DNA of 64,000 bases. It comes from Paraburkholderia tropica (GTDB lineage: Bacteria; Pseudomonadota; Gammaproteobacteria; Burkholderiales; Burkholderiaceae). Where the stretch lies: contig NZ_FNZM01000021.1 in assembly GCF_900109265.1 (NCBI RefSeq), positions 103,741 through 167,740 of the forward strand. The letters are read 5' to 3'. Position numbers and translations under genes: made by a program. The notes under the pieces are model-generated. The model was not told the origin of the DNA. It was given only the letters and a program-made list of their open reading frames with translations, and searched no databases. Shown here piece by piece: positions 42,659 through 51,508 of the stretch (within the stretch, counting starts at the first letter, position 1; each line of letters begins with the position of its first letter).

Positions 42659-43480
42659 TCAGCTCGCGATGAAGTCGAGCAGCGCAGCGTTGACCTGATC
42701 GGCGTGGGTCGTGCACAGACCATGCGGCGCGCCTGCGATGACTTCGAGCTTGCCCGTCGGCACGCGTTGCGCCGAAAGCCGGCCCGAGTCGTCAAGGGGC
42801 ACGATCTGGTCGGCGTCACCCTGAATCACGAGCGTCGGAATCGTCATCTTCTTGAGGTCGTCGTTGAAGTCGGTCTCCGAGAAGGCCTTGATGCAGTCGT
42901 AAGCGCTCTTGATCGAGCACTGCATGCCCGCCAGCCAAAACGCGTCGATGGTGCCTTGCGACGCCTTCGCGCCCGGCCGATTGAAGCCATAGAACGGCAG
43001 CGCGAGGTCCTTGAAGAACTGCGAGCGATTCGTGCGCACGCCCGCGCGGATCTCGTCGAAAACGGACAGCGGCAAGCCGCCCGGATTCGCATCGGACTTG
43101 AGCATGATGGGCGGCACCGCCGAAATCAGCACGGCCTTCCTCACACGCTGCGTGCCATGCCGACCGATGTAGCGCGCCACTTCGCCGCCGCCGGTCGAAT
43201 GACCGGCCAGCACGGCGTCACGCAGATCAAGATGCTCGATCAGCTGAGCGAGATCGTCGGCGTAATGATCCATGTCGTTGCCCGCCCATGGCTGGCTCGA
43301 CCGGCCATGGCCTCGACGGTCATGCGCGATAACACGGAAACCACGCTCTGCCAGAAACAGCATCTGCGCGTCCCAGGCGTCGGCGTTCAGCGGCCAGCCA
43401 TGCGAAAAGACAATCGGCGTCCCGTTGCCCCAGTCCTTGTAAAACAGTTCCGTGCCGTCCTTGAGTGTGAGCGTCGTCAT
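42659..43480 (-). CDS. Alpha/beta hydrolase, non-haem chloroperoxidase-like
   Basis: 273 residues, the standard length. Oxyanion loop FSHGWPLNADAW, nucleophile elbow AGHSTGGGE (Ser near residue 95), acid in VIQGDADQIVP and catalytic His in AGAPHGLCTTH, giving a complete triad. DRRGHGRSSQPWAGNDMD and IPTLVIQGDAD are the wording of cofactor-free haloperoxidases and perhydrolases, which are esterases that can make peracids. No signal peptide. It stands alone, convergent with the giant kinase. Confidence 0.92.
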   Translation of the reverse strand: MTTLTLKDGTELFYKDWGNGTPIVFSHGWPLNADAWDAQMLFLAERGFRVIAHDRRGHGRSSQPWAGNDMDHYADDLAQLIEHLDLRDAVLAGHSTGGGEVARYIGRHGTQRVRKAVLISAVPPIMLKSDANPGGLPLSVFDEIRAGVRTNRSQFFKDLALPFYGFNRPGAKASQGTIDAFWLAGMQCSIKSAYDCIKAFSETDFNDDLKKMTIPTLVIQGDADQIVPLDDSGRLSAQRVPTGKLEVIAGAPHGLCTTHADQVNAALLDFIAS

Positions 43481-44398
43481 GATGTAACTCCTATTTCCCT
43501 GGATTGAGCGACATCAGCGCCGCATTGCGGTGTGCGTTTCGTGTCCACGAATGAAGCGCTGTGTTGCACGGTCCGCCGGATCGTCCGGCGTTGCGACGCA
43601 GTATTGATCAGTCGACGGAACGCCTGTTGCGCGGGCCACCGCTTCTTTGCGAATTTGCACGCTCATGCAACCGCTGATCGACATGTTTTATCGCTCAGCG
43701 AGTTTTCGGGGGCAAGAAACATCGCCGATTGCTGCCACAGTGACCGCTGCTTTAGATAAGATCGCGAAGGAGTCGAAGCTCAACGAGCTTCGCGCGAAGC
43801 GCTGGCGAAAGTAGCAACCTATTTAAAAAGGTCGGTTCCTCGAATCTATATTGCTTCAACGACCGCTCTTTAGAATTCTGAAGGGCCCTTGCGGGTCGCT
43901 ATGCGCTTTCCGCCTTGTCTGCGAGCTCTCATGAAATGCGCTTGGGCTGTGAACGCCGAAATTGCGAAGCTGTTGACGCGAACTCCGCCTGCACCATCCC
44001 AAATCAAAGGCTATAGAAGCTGGTGCAGCGCGCTCCACGGCTTCATCGCTGTCCGGGATGGGGAATCACCAGATCACTGACCAGAAAGCAAATCTATAGA
44101 GTAATCCGAATAAAGTACTCTACAGACCTAACGTGGACTAATCAGAAAATCTCGGAGAAATAAGAAATCGCCACCGATAGCAAACTCATCCTTCAGGGCT
44201 GCTTCTGCTGGGACCGCCAGCGAACCATACCGTTCTGACTCGATCAGTAATCAATCCACGCATATCGTGCGCTCGCCGACGCAAGCGACGAAGCGGCCTT
44301 GCTGACGGCGCGTGACCACAACCTGCTGCGCGAATCGAAACCGCACCCGGGTTACCCGCCGGACAGATGGCACGATCGAACAACCCGCTTCCAACCCG
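43481..44398. other. 918-base gene-poor region with one small candidate ORF
   Basis: This stretch has a lower G+C content toward its right end (about 44080-44180). It must contain the promoter of the hydrolase (minus) and the 3' flank of the autotransporter (minus). The only open frame worth noting is 43665-43814 (listed separately). No tRNA, IS end or terminator with a T-run was recognised. It may be decayed mobile DNA, but nothing proves it. Confidence 0.5.
43665..43814 (+). CDS. Possible small protein, basic and helical (49 residues)
   Basis: Begins MQPLIDMFYRSASF and ends in a charged amphipathic helix, AALDKIAKESKLNELRAKRW followed by RK. The C-terminal half has coding-like composition and reads as a clean Lys/Glu helix. 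There is no strong ribosome site, and the DNA for KLNEL is an 8-base-pair hairpin (43774-43792, CGAAGCTC/GAGCTTCG). It could be a true small gene, the tail of a lost gene or chance. Confidence 0.3.
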   Translation: MQPLIDMFYRSASFRGQETSPIAATVTAALDKIAKESKLNELRAKRWRK

Positions 44399-47300
44399 TC
44401 AAAACAGCCAGTCCACCTTCACCGATCCGCCTTGAGCCGATGCATGATCCGTGTTGATCAGTGCGTTGTAGTCGAGTGACACGGTGCAGTTCTTTGCCGG
44501 CTTCATGCCAATTCCGATACCCGCGGTCAGATAACCTCTCGGCAAGCTCGTTCCCGCCGCGGTAAACAGCGTGCCATCCTGCGACGACACACTGATCGCA
44601 CGTCCCCCGTCCAGCACCTCCCGCGCGTAGCCAACGCGGACTTGCACATCGACCGGTCTGAACGCATCGCCGAACGCCCGCTTCAGCGCGACCTCCGCAT
44701 ACGGTTGGAGACTGCGGACATTGTCGGTGCCGACCGTGAGATCCTGACCGCCCGCGCCGCTCTCATCGAAGCCATTGGCGTGCAGCCACGCATACCGTAC
44801 GCCGATTCGCGGCGTCAGCACGAAGCCTGCGAGACCCATCGGCATGCCCGCCTGTGCCGCGCCCGTGAATTCCTGGCCGATGTGGTCGCCACTCGCCGTG
44901 CCGATGCCAGCGAACGGACGCTTTTGCGCCATGAAATCCAGCCCATAGCCCAATGTCCCCGCGAGGCTGACCGGCCCGAGCCAGCGCCGCGCATAGATCA
45001 GCCCGCGCAACGCGTCCACGGTACCGGAATCGCCCGTCGCCTGTTCGCTCAGGTCGATATGCTGATAACCGCCCGCCACGCCGATCAGATCGTCATCGAC
45101 CGAGCGGTCGAATCCGGCCAGAAAGCCATATTGATTCGCCTGAAATCCGGGTCGGCCGTCCGTGCCATCCACGTCGGTCTGCGCACCGGTTGCCACCGCC
45201 CAGCCGCTCGCATTGCGCCCACTCGCGCCGGCAGGCCGGTCGTCGAGACGATCCATCAAGGCGGACGTCACGCCCTGTGCGTTCATGACGGTCGCGGTAC
45301 CGACTGCCGTGTAGATACTTGTGTCGGTGGGCGCGACCACGGTGACGTTCACGCTCGTCGGCGCGGCGCTCGCGAGGGTGAGCACGACGTCGTTCGCGCC
45401 ATAGGTCAGCGACGATTCCAGCGTGCCGAGCGTTGCGCCGCTCGCGAGCGTCGATGTCGTCGACGAAAACTGGCCGCTCACGCCCTTGCTGGCGGTGAGC
45501 AGCGTGTATTGCGTCGACGTGTACGTGCCCGGATCGTAGGTGATCGCGAGTACACCGTTGAGCGTCGCACTGCCGTTGACGCGCAATTGCGACGCGGCGC
45601 CCGGACTGACTTCGATCGCAAGCGTGGCCGTTGCCGTCTGCGTGTAATTCCCGCCGATGGTCAACGTGCCGATCGATCCGCCGGGCGCAACGGTGCCGTC
45701 GTTGCTGACGTCGCCGAGGATCGTGCCGTGACCGCGCAAGGTCGCGTCGCTGTCAACGTCGACGTCGCCGCCGAGCACCGCCTGCGCGTTGTCGGCATCG
45801 CCCACCTCCAGCAGTCCTGCGGACACTTCGGTCGTGCCGGTGTACGCCGAACTGTCGCCATCGAGTATGAACGCGCCCGCGCCCTGTTTGATGAGCTTGC
45901 CCGATCCGGTGAAACTACCCGAGAACACGCCGTCCGCGCCGGACAGCGTGAGCGTGCGCGTTCCGATGCTCACGCTGCCCGTACCCGACAGGTTGCTCAG
46001 AACCGCGCCCACAGTGGTCGCCGAAATATCGAGCACGCCGTTGTCCGCCACGCCGCTCGTCTGCGCGATGCTGCCTTGTCCCGAGAGCGCCAGCGTCGCG
46101 CCGCTCGCGATAGTCGTGGCGCCGCTGTAGCTGTTGGCGTTGCCAAGCGTTTGTGTGCCGCCCGTCACGCTCAAGCCGCCGGTACCGGAGATCGCGCCGT
46201 CGAATGTGCCGCTCGCCTGCGTCACCGAGAGCGGGCGGGCGCCGAGCACCACCGCCCCCGATCCGGTGAGCGCCGTGATGGACGCACCGCCTGTAGTGGC
46301 CGAAATGTCGAACGTGCCATTGTCGATCACGCCAGCGGACTGCGCGATGCTGCCCGCGCCGCTCAACGCGAGCGTGCCGGCGCCGATCGTCGTCGTGCCC
46401 GTGTAGGTGTTGGCGCCCGTGAGGGTGAGCGTGCCGCCGCCCGCCAATGCAAGACCGCCCGTGGACGCGAGCGTTCCCGCCACGCTCGCCGTGTCGCCGG
46501 AGGCGACGGTCCAGGTCGACACGCCGCTCAACGTGAAGTCGTTGGCGAGACTCAATCCCGTCGCGCCGAACATCAGCCCCGCGCCGTCGGACAGGGCCAC
46601 GCGACCCGTGCCCAATGCCGTGCTGCTGCCGATGACGAGTGTGCCGGACTGAATCTGCGTGCCGCCGCTGTAGCTGTTGTTGCCGGACAGCGTCAGCGTT
46701 TGCGAGCCCGCCTGGATCACGCTGCCCGATCCGGAAATCGCGCTCGAAAACGTGGTGGCGGCGCTCGCCTCGTCGAATACGAGCGTGCCGTTGTCGACCA
46801 CCGCGCCGGCGATCTGGCCGTCCGTCGCGCCGTCGCCCAGCCGCAGCGTGCCGGCGTCGATCGTCGTGCCGCCGGTATACGTGCTGACGCCGGTCAGCGT
46901 GAGCGTGCCGGTGCCGCCCACGATCACACTGCCCGCGCCCGTGATCGCGTTGCTCAACGTCTGCGCGCTCGTCTGGTTGAACAGGACGCTGCCCGCATCG
47001 ATCGCGATGTTGCCGGTCAACGTCGAGCCCGTTTCGAGCGTCAGGGCGTTCGTGCCGCCGGTGAATTCGATCGCGTTGGCGGTTCCGCCGAGGCCGCTGC
47101 CGCCGGAAATCGTGCCGCTGTTCGTGATGCTCAGCGACGCCCCGACGATCCCCTCGCCCCCGCCGCCTTGCTGCCCTCCGTCACTACTGCCGCCCGTACC
47201 GCCAGCGATCGTGCCAGTATTGACGATGACCGTGCCGGCCGTGCCCGTCACGTCGACACCATCGCCGCCTCCGCCCCCGCCGCCCACGCTGCCGCCCACG

Positions 47301-48028
47301 CCCCCGTTGCCGCCCGCGCCGCCCGCGATGGTCCCGCTGTTCGTGAGGCTGCCATCGACCATCGACAGGCCGACGCCGCCTCCGCCCCCGCCGCCGTTGT
47401 ACTCGTAGGTACCGCTGCCGCCGGCGCCGCCCGCGCCGCCCGTCACGGTGGTTGCGTTGATCAGGCTCGCGGACGCGGTGGTCGAGTCGACGCCCGCGCC
47501 GCCGCCGCCGCCGCCGCCGTCGAATGCCCCCTGGCTCCCCACTCCGCCGCCTGCGCCGCCGGCCTGTCCGGTGATCGCCGTACTGCCCGTAGTCGAGGCG
47601 CCCGCAGCGCCGCCCACACCGACGGTACCGGTCATACCGGGCGACGCATAAGCAAAGATGCTGCCGTCGCCACCGCTGCCGTTGGCGCTTGCGCTGCCAG
47701 TCGCGCCAGTCAGGCCGCCGCCACCGCCGCCACCGTTGCCACTCCCGCCAACGCCCCCATCACTGCTCCCCTGGCCTCCCGTGCTGTCCGCACGCGCGAT
47801 CGGCGTCACGGCGATGCAACTCGCGGCCATGAGCACCGCACACACGCCTCTCAAAGGCGACGGCACACACGCGCCGCGGACGCCGCGGACTTCGCCACGC
47901 ATCGCCGGCCGCGCGCTCACGCCCGTCCGGCTGTTCAGACCGTTCCCGCGACGATTCCCCGCCAGTTCCGATGCGACCCGCCACGCATTCGCGGCGGCGC
48001 ACCAGACAATCCGGTAGATGTGGTTCAT
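44399..48028 (-). CDS. Type Va autotransporter with glycine-rich region and PATR-type beta repeats
   Basis: 1209 residues from ATG 48028. The first residues MNHIYRIVWCAAANAWRVASELA are an extended signal-peptide region (ESPR); the true signal ends near ARA. Next come about 200 residues of glycine-rich sequence (GGAGGAGGSGTYEYNG, GGGGGGGV and similar), then repeated beta-helix units with STYTGGTTIDAGTL, NSYSGGTQIQSGTL and TYTGTTTIGAGTL, and last a 12-strand beta-barrel (about 920-1209) ending VKVDWLF. The passenger would be exposed on or released from the cell surface as an adhesin-like fibre. No protease or lipase motif seen. A regulator-kinase pair is divergent from it. Confidence 0.92.
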   Translation of the reverse strand: MNHIYRIVWCAAANAWRVASELAGNRRGNGLNSRTGVSARPAMRGEVRGVRGACVPSPLRGVCAVLMAASCIAVTPIARADSTGGQGSSDGGVGGSGNGGGGGGGLTGATGSASANGSGGDGSIFAYASPGMTGTVGVGGAAGASTTGSTAITGQAGGAGGGVGSQGAFDGGGGGGGAGVDSTTASASLINATTVTGGAGGAGGSGTYEYNGGGGGGGVGLSMVDGSLTNSGTIAGGAGGNGGVGGSVGGGGGGGDGVDVTGTAGTVIVNTGTIAGGTGGSSDGGQQGGGGEGIVGASLSITNSGTISGGSGLGGTANAIEFTGGTNALTLETGSTLTGNIAIDAGSVLFNQTSAQTLSNAITGAGSVIVGGTGTLTLTGVSTYTGGTTIDAGTLRLGDGATDGQIAGAVVDNGTLVFDEASAATTFSSAISGSGSVIQAGSQTLTLSGNNSYSGGTQIQSGTLVIGSSTALGTGRVALSDGAGLMFGATGLSLANDFTLSGVSTWTVASGDTASVAGTLASTGGLALAGGGTLTLTGANTYTGTTTIGAGTLALSGAGSIAQSAGVIDNGTFDISATTGGASITALTGSGAVVLGARPLSVTQASGTFDGAISGTGGLSVTGGTQTLGNANSYSGATTIASGATLALSGQGSIAQTSGVADNGVLDISATTVGAVLSNLSGTGSVSIGTRTLTLSGADGVFSGSFTGSGKLIKQGAGAFILDGDSSAYTGTTEVSAGLLEVGDADNAQAVLGGDVDVDSDATLRGHGTILGDVSNDGTVAPGGSIGTLTIGGNYTQTATATLAIEVSPGAASQLRVNGSATLNGVLAITYDPGTYTSTQYTLLTASKGVSGQFSSTTSTLASGATLGTLESSLTYGANDVVLTLASAAPTSVNVTVVAPTDTSIYTAVGTATVMNAQGVTSALMDRLDDRPAGASGRNASGWAVATGAQTDVDGTDGRPGFQANQYGFLAGFDRSVDDDLIGVAGGYQHIDLSEQATGDSGTVDALRGLIYARRWLGPVSLAGTLGYGLDFMAQKRPFAGIGTASGDHIGQEFTGAAQAGMPMGLAGFVLTPRIGVRYAWLHANGFDESGAGGQDLTVGTDNVRSLQPYAEVALKRAFGDAFRPVDVQVRVGYAREVLDGGRAISVSSQDGTLFTAAGTSLPRGYLTAGIGIGMKPAKNCTVSLDYNALINTDHASAQGGSVKVDWLF

Positions 48029-48449
48029 GGTTTGTTCCCCGTAGGCGGTGGCCTCGCGTGGTGTCTGCGCGCGCGTCCCACCGTGTTTGTTTTCGTCGTC
48101 GGCCGGTGTCAGCCTTTGTCTGGGCTTGCGGTGACGCCCTATGCCGTCACGTACGCGCGTCATGAACGCGCCGCCAACCTGCGGACCGGCGCGAAAAAGC
48201 GCAAACTTTCAATGCAAAACCGTCGAGCGCAGGGTAGTAGCTCCGCCCCGATCGTCCCATCGTCTAAACCAGGTATTTCGCGCGCATGCTGCTCTCGCAG
48301 GACCGGAAAAGGCGACGGCAAGTCCATCCGCCCGGGTATCATCGGCAACACCGGCTCCCTGCTGGATTCCGCGCGCCTTCGGGCATCACCGGCTTGCGCG
48401 CCAGCAACGGGATCTCCAACTGTTGCGTCTCGTCGGCAACCTGTTCCCC
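48029..48449. promoter_or_regulatory. 421-base divergent spacer: autotransporter (minus) and regulator (plus)
   Basis: No believable gene. It holds the promoters of the autotransporter and of the NarL-type regulator. AAACCAGGTATTT at 48266-48278 also occurs upstream of the VapA-like gene, where it is part of an inverted repeat. Confidence 0.45.
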
Positions 48450-49133
48450 ATGACCTCAGCTTCAGACGACCGCCCCGAATCCTTCCTGCCCAGCCCGCTT
48501 TTACTCGTCGAAGACGAACACCTGATGCAGTTGCGTCTGCGGTCGATTCTTTTAGGACTGGGATATGGCGAGCAGGAAATCTCGATCGCCGGGAGTCTTG
48601 CCGAGGCCCGCACGATCCTCGCCGAGCAACCGTTCGCCCTGACGCTGATCGACATCGGCCTGCCCGACGGCAGCGGTGTCGATCTCATACACGAGCTTCA
48701 TGCTCGCGACCCGGCATTGCCGATGCTGGTAATCTCCGCGTGGAGCACGGAACAGACGATCGTTCAGGCGCTCCAGGCGGGCGCCTCGGGGTATGTGCTC
48801 AAGGAACGCGACGATGTCGAAATCGCGGCCTCCATTCGCAGTGCACTGCGCGGCGGCGCGCCGATCGATCCGTTCGTCGCGCGGCATATTCTGGGCCTCG
48901 TGCGCGCCGCGGAAGTTCGTGCGAACGCGCCTCCCGCGCCGCCGCTGAGCCCGCGCGAGACCGAAATTCTCGGCCTCGTGGCGAAAGGGCTCACCAATCG
49001 CGAGATCGCCGCGCTGCTCTTTCTATCGACCCTGACCGTCGCATGCCATATCCGCAATATCTACAAAAAACTGGCCGTCAGTTCGCGGACACAGGCGGTC
49101 TTCGAAGCCCGCACGCATGGTTTGCTGCCCTGA
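48450..49133 (+). CDS. NarL/LuxR-family response regulator
   Basis: 227 residues from ATG 48450. Receiver (about 15-130) with LLLVEDEHLMQ, phosphoacceptor Asp in LTLIDIGLPDGSGVDL, and YVLKERDD; LuxR HTH (about 160-220) with LSPRETEILGLVAKGLTNREIAALLFLSTLTVACHIRNIYKKL. Its 3' end touches the histidine kinase gene that follows. Likely regulates the divergent autotransporter, which is inferred from position. Confidence 0.92.
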   Translation: MTSASDDRPESFLPSPLLLVEDEHLMQLRLRSILLGLGYGEQEISIAGSLAEARTILAEQPFALTLIDIGLPDGSGVDLIHELHARDPALPMLVISAWSTEQTIVQALQAGASGYVLKERDDVEIAASIRSALRGGAPIDPFVARHILGLVRAAEVRANAPPAPPLSPRETEILGLVAKGLTNREIAALLFLSTLTVACHIRNIYKKLAVSSRTQAVFEARTHGLLP

Positions 49134-49153
49134 GGCGCATCCTGATTCTTTCG

Positions 49154-51013
49154 GTGTTGGCCATCGCGACACATGCCGGCGCGGCGCACGCGGCGGCAAC
49201 TTGCCAACCCGACAATGGCGCATCGACATCGGGCTTCGATCGCATCGAAGCCGCCCGCTCCGGCTGGGATGCGCCCGCGCCGCCGCTAACCGGATGGACG
49301 CCCGTCACCTTGCCGGACGTCTGGGCCGGCCGCTGGCCCGGTTTCGACGGCGTGGTCTGGTACCGGTTGAGTTGGCGTCAGTCGGGCGCCGCCCGGCCCT
49401 GCGCCATCCTGCTCGACTACCTGAATATGGCGGGCGCGGTGTATCTCAACGGCAGTCTGCTCAGCCGCGACACGAACCTGACCGAACCGCTATCGCGAGC
49501 ATGGAACACGCCGCGCATCTGGATCGTCGATAGCCCGGTTCTGCGCGACGGCGACAATACCCTGCTCATCCGCGTGTCGGGACTGACCGCCTATAGTCCC
49601 GGACTCGGCAACGTGGTTCGCGGCGACCCCGCGCCCGTCATGGCGCAATACCGGCACGCCTTGCTGCTTCGCCAGGACCTGCAGTTCTTCGGTCTCGCCA
49701 TCACGGTCACGCTGGGCGGCGTCTTCCTCGCGCTGTGGATCATGCGTCGGCAAGAGTCCGCTTACGGATGGTTCGCGGCGATGTCTATCGCCTGGTGGTG
49801 CTATGCCTATAACCAGATTGCGATCTCGCCGTGGCCATTCGCAACGACGCATGCGTGGGAGAAGTTCAGCTCCATCGCGTTTCTGCTTTATTGCGCGAGC
49901 TTCATGGTCTTCGTACTGCGTTTTTGCCGACGCCGCGCCCCACGCGCCGAGCGAGCGCTCTGGGCGATCGTGCTGATCGGCAGCGGCTGGCTGATCGTGA
50001 CGCCCGGCTCGGCGATTGCCGATGCGCGAGCACTCTGGGCGCTCATACCGATGGCGGGTTTCATCGGAAGCTGCGGTCTGCTGCTGTGGTTTTCGTGGCG
50101 CAGCCGCGAAATCGAGCAGCAGATCCTGACGGTTTGCATGGTGATTTTCATTGCCGTCGGCGTTCACGACCTGCTGGTTTTTGTCGGCATCCTGAATACC
50201 AACATCTACTACGCCGTGTTCACGTCGCAAGCGCTCATGTTGAGCATGGCGCTTGCCCTTGCCTGGCGATTCGCCCAGAACGTCCGGAAGATCGAGCAGT
50301 TCAACGACGAACTGCGCTCCAGGGTCGATCTCGCGACGCAGGAACTCGCGCACACGCTGACGCGCCAGCATACGCTCGAGGTCGCGAATGCGCGGCTCGG
50401 AGAACGCCTCAATCTCGCCCACGATCTGCACGACGGTCTGGGCGGCACGCTGGTGTCGAGTATCGCGGCGCTCGAACACTCGCCCGCCGACATTTCGTCG
50501 GATCGCTTTCTCTCCATCCTCAAAGAGCTTCGCGACGATCTGAGAATCGTGATTGACGCGGCCGCTCACTCAACCGAAGACAGCGCTTCGCTTGCGGAAC
50601 AGATCGGGCCGCTGCGTCATCGGATGACGCGCATTTTCGAAAACCGGCAAATCGAATGCAGCTGGTTAATCGACGGCGCGGATCCGTGCAATCTTTCGGC
50701 AGCGCAGGTGCTCGATATCACCCGCATACTGCAGGAAGCGTTGACGAATGTGCTCAAGCACAGTCGCGCGCGCCGCGTGCAGATCGTACTGCGTACGACA
50801 AAGAACGCGTTCGAGCTACGCGTCACCGATGACGGCGTGGGATTCGAAACGCATGGGCAAAGCGGATCGCACTATTCGACTGGTCTGCGCAGCATGGCAC
50901 ATCGTGCCACACGCTTGGGCGCGACATTCGAAGTATCCAGCGCATCAGGATCGACTCACGTCGTCGTGGTCAAACCCGACGTGGAGGCGGCGAATCCGCC
51001 GCCTCCGCCTTAA
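49154..51013 (+). CDS. 7TMR-DISM sensor histidine kinase (NarX/HisKA_3 type)
   Basis: About 620 residues. After a signal-like segment (LAIATHAGAAHAAA) comes a periplasmic jelly-roll domain (about 20-175; VWYRLSWRQSGA, AGAVYLNGSLLSRD), then seven membrane helices (about 180-390; LQFFGLAITVTLGGVFLALW, ESAYGWFAAMSIAWW), a coiled coil, a HisKA_3 H-box LNLAHDLHDGLGGTLVSSIAALE and a HATPase (LQEALTNVLKHSRA, DDGVGFE, GLRSMAHRATRLGA). The start is uncertain: there is no ATG near; GTG 49154 is used here, and a CTG at 49130, overlapping the regulator stop, would add an Arg-Arg start to the signal peptide. Partner of the NarL-type regulator. Confidence 0.88.
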   Translation: MLAIATHAGAAHAAATCQPDNGASTSGFDRIEAARSGWDAPAPPLTGWTPVTLPDVWAGRWPGFDGVVWYRLSWRQSGAARPCAILLDYLNMAGAVYLNGSLLSRDTNLTEPLSRAWNTPRIWIVDSPVLRDGDNTLLIRVSGLTAYSPGLGNVVRGDPAPVMAQYRHALLLRQDLQFFGLAITVTLGGVFLALWIMRRQESAYGWFAAMSIAWWCYAYNQIAISPWPFATTHAWEKFSSIAFLLYCASFMVFVLRFCRRRAPRAERALWAIVLIGSGWLIVTPGSAIADARALWALIPMAGFIGSCGLLLWFSWRSREIEQQILTVCMVIFIAVGVHDLLVFVGILNTNIYYAVFTSQALMLSMALALAWRFAQNVRKIEQFNDELRSRVDLATQELAHTLTRQHTLEVANARLGERLNLAHDLHDGLGGTLVSSIAALEHSPADISSDRFLSILKELRDDLRIVIDAAAHSTEDSASLAEQIGPLRHRMTRIFENRQIECSWLIDGADPCNLSAAQVLDITRILQEALTNVLKHSRARRVQIVLRTTKNAFELRVTDDGVGFETHGQSGSHYSTGLRSMAHRATRLGATFEVSSASGSTHVVVVKPDVEAANPPPPP

Positions 51014-51040
51014 CCGCGCGCATTGGACGCGCTGATGCGC

Positions 51041-51508
51041 TTACTTCCAGTGACCGCTTCCGCCCCCCGTTCCGCCTACGGTGCTGACGCCACCTGACAT
51101 GAAATTGCCAAGGAATTTGCTGCCCTTGCCAAAGAAGTTCACGTTCAACATGACCGGACTGGCATTGAACTGAAAGCTGCGGGTGTCGGCATAAAGCAGT
51201 TCGATGTCTTTCGTAAATACGGTACCGAACAATGCGCCGCCGCCCGGGCTGGAAATGCCGCCGGCATTTCCGGTGAACGTTTTGATCGGATTGCCGTATT
51301 TCCGGTCCGCCGTCGTTTCAATATGAAAGCGCAGATAAAAGATGGCGCTGATGACATTAGCCTTTGCCGGATATTGCTTACCTTCTTGTGCCGCGCGCAA
51401 TCCGGACGACACCAGCGCGATGTCTTCGGCAGGCAATGCCGATCGCATGGACTCGGTAAAAAGTTTGATGAGTTCCGCGGGGTCCGCCTTGACCAATTCG
51501 TTTTCCAT
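51041..51508 (-). CDS. VapA-like protein (Rhodococcus virulence-associated protein fold)
   Basis: 155 residues from ATG 51508, which has AGGAG 9 bases upstream; a GTG at 51592 would add 28 residues but has no ribosome site. Residues 1-45 are a charged helical part. From about residue 50 the sequence reads NVISAIFYLRFHIETTA, then FTGNAGGISSPGGGALFGTVFT, LLYADTRSFQFNAS, NVNFFGKGSKFLGNFMSGG, and ends VGGTGGGSGHWK. From memory this follows the VapA/VapB/VapD beta-barrel of Rhodococcus equi block by block. Unlike those proteins it shows no signal peptide. Solitary gene beside a two-component pair. A homology search was not possible here. Confidence 0.7.
   Translation of the reverse strand: MENELVKADPAELIKLFTESMRSALPAEDIALVSSGLRAAQEGKQYPAKANVISAIFYLRFHIETTADRKYGNPIKTFTGNAGGISSPGGGALFGTVFTKDIELLYADTRSFQFNASPVMLNVNFFGKGSKFLGNFMSGGVSTVGGTGGGSGHWK

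Noticed and set aside
43770..43795. 8-base-pair hairpin as a terminator
   Set aside because: No T-run follows on either strand, and no gene ends close to it in the right orientation.
45400..47700. Repeats in the autotransporter considered as a CRISPR or tandem DNA array
   Set aside because: Units are of unequal length and sequence and translate into beta-helix and glycine-rich repeats, so they are protein repeats.
44642..49129. Very long plus-strand open frame (over 1400 codons) opposite the autotransporter
   Set aside because: It is the mirror of a high-GC3 gene with repeated GGN codons. Its translation has no domain or repeat logic, while the minus-strand reading has a signal peptide, PATR repeats and a beta-barrel. 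Only the part after about 49130 in this frame is a real gene (the sensor kinase).
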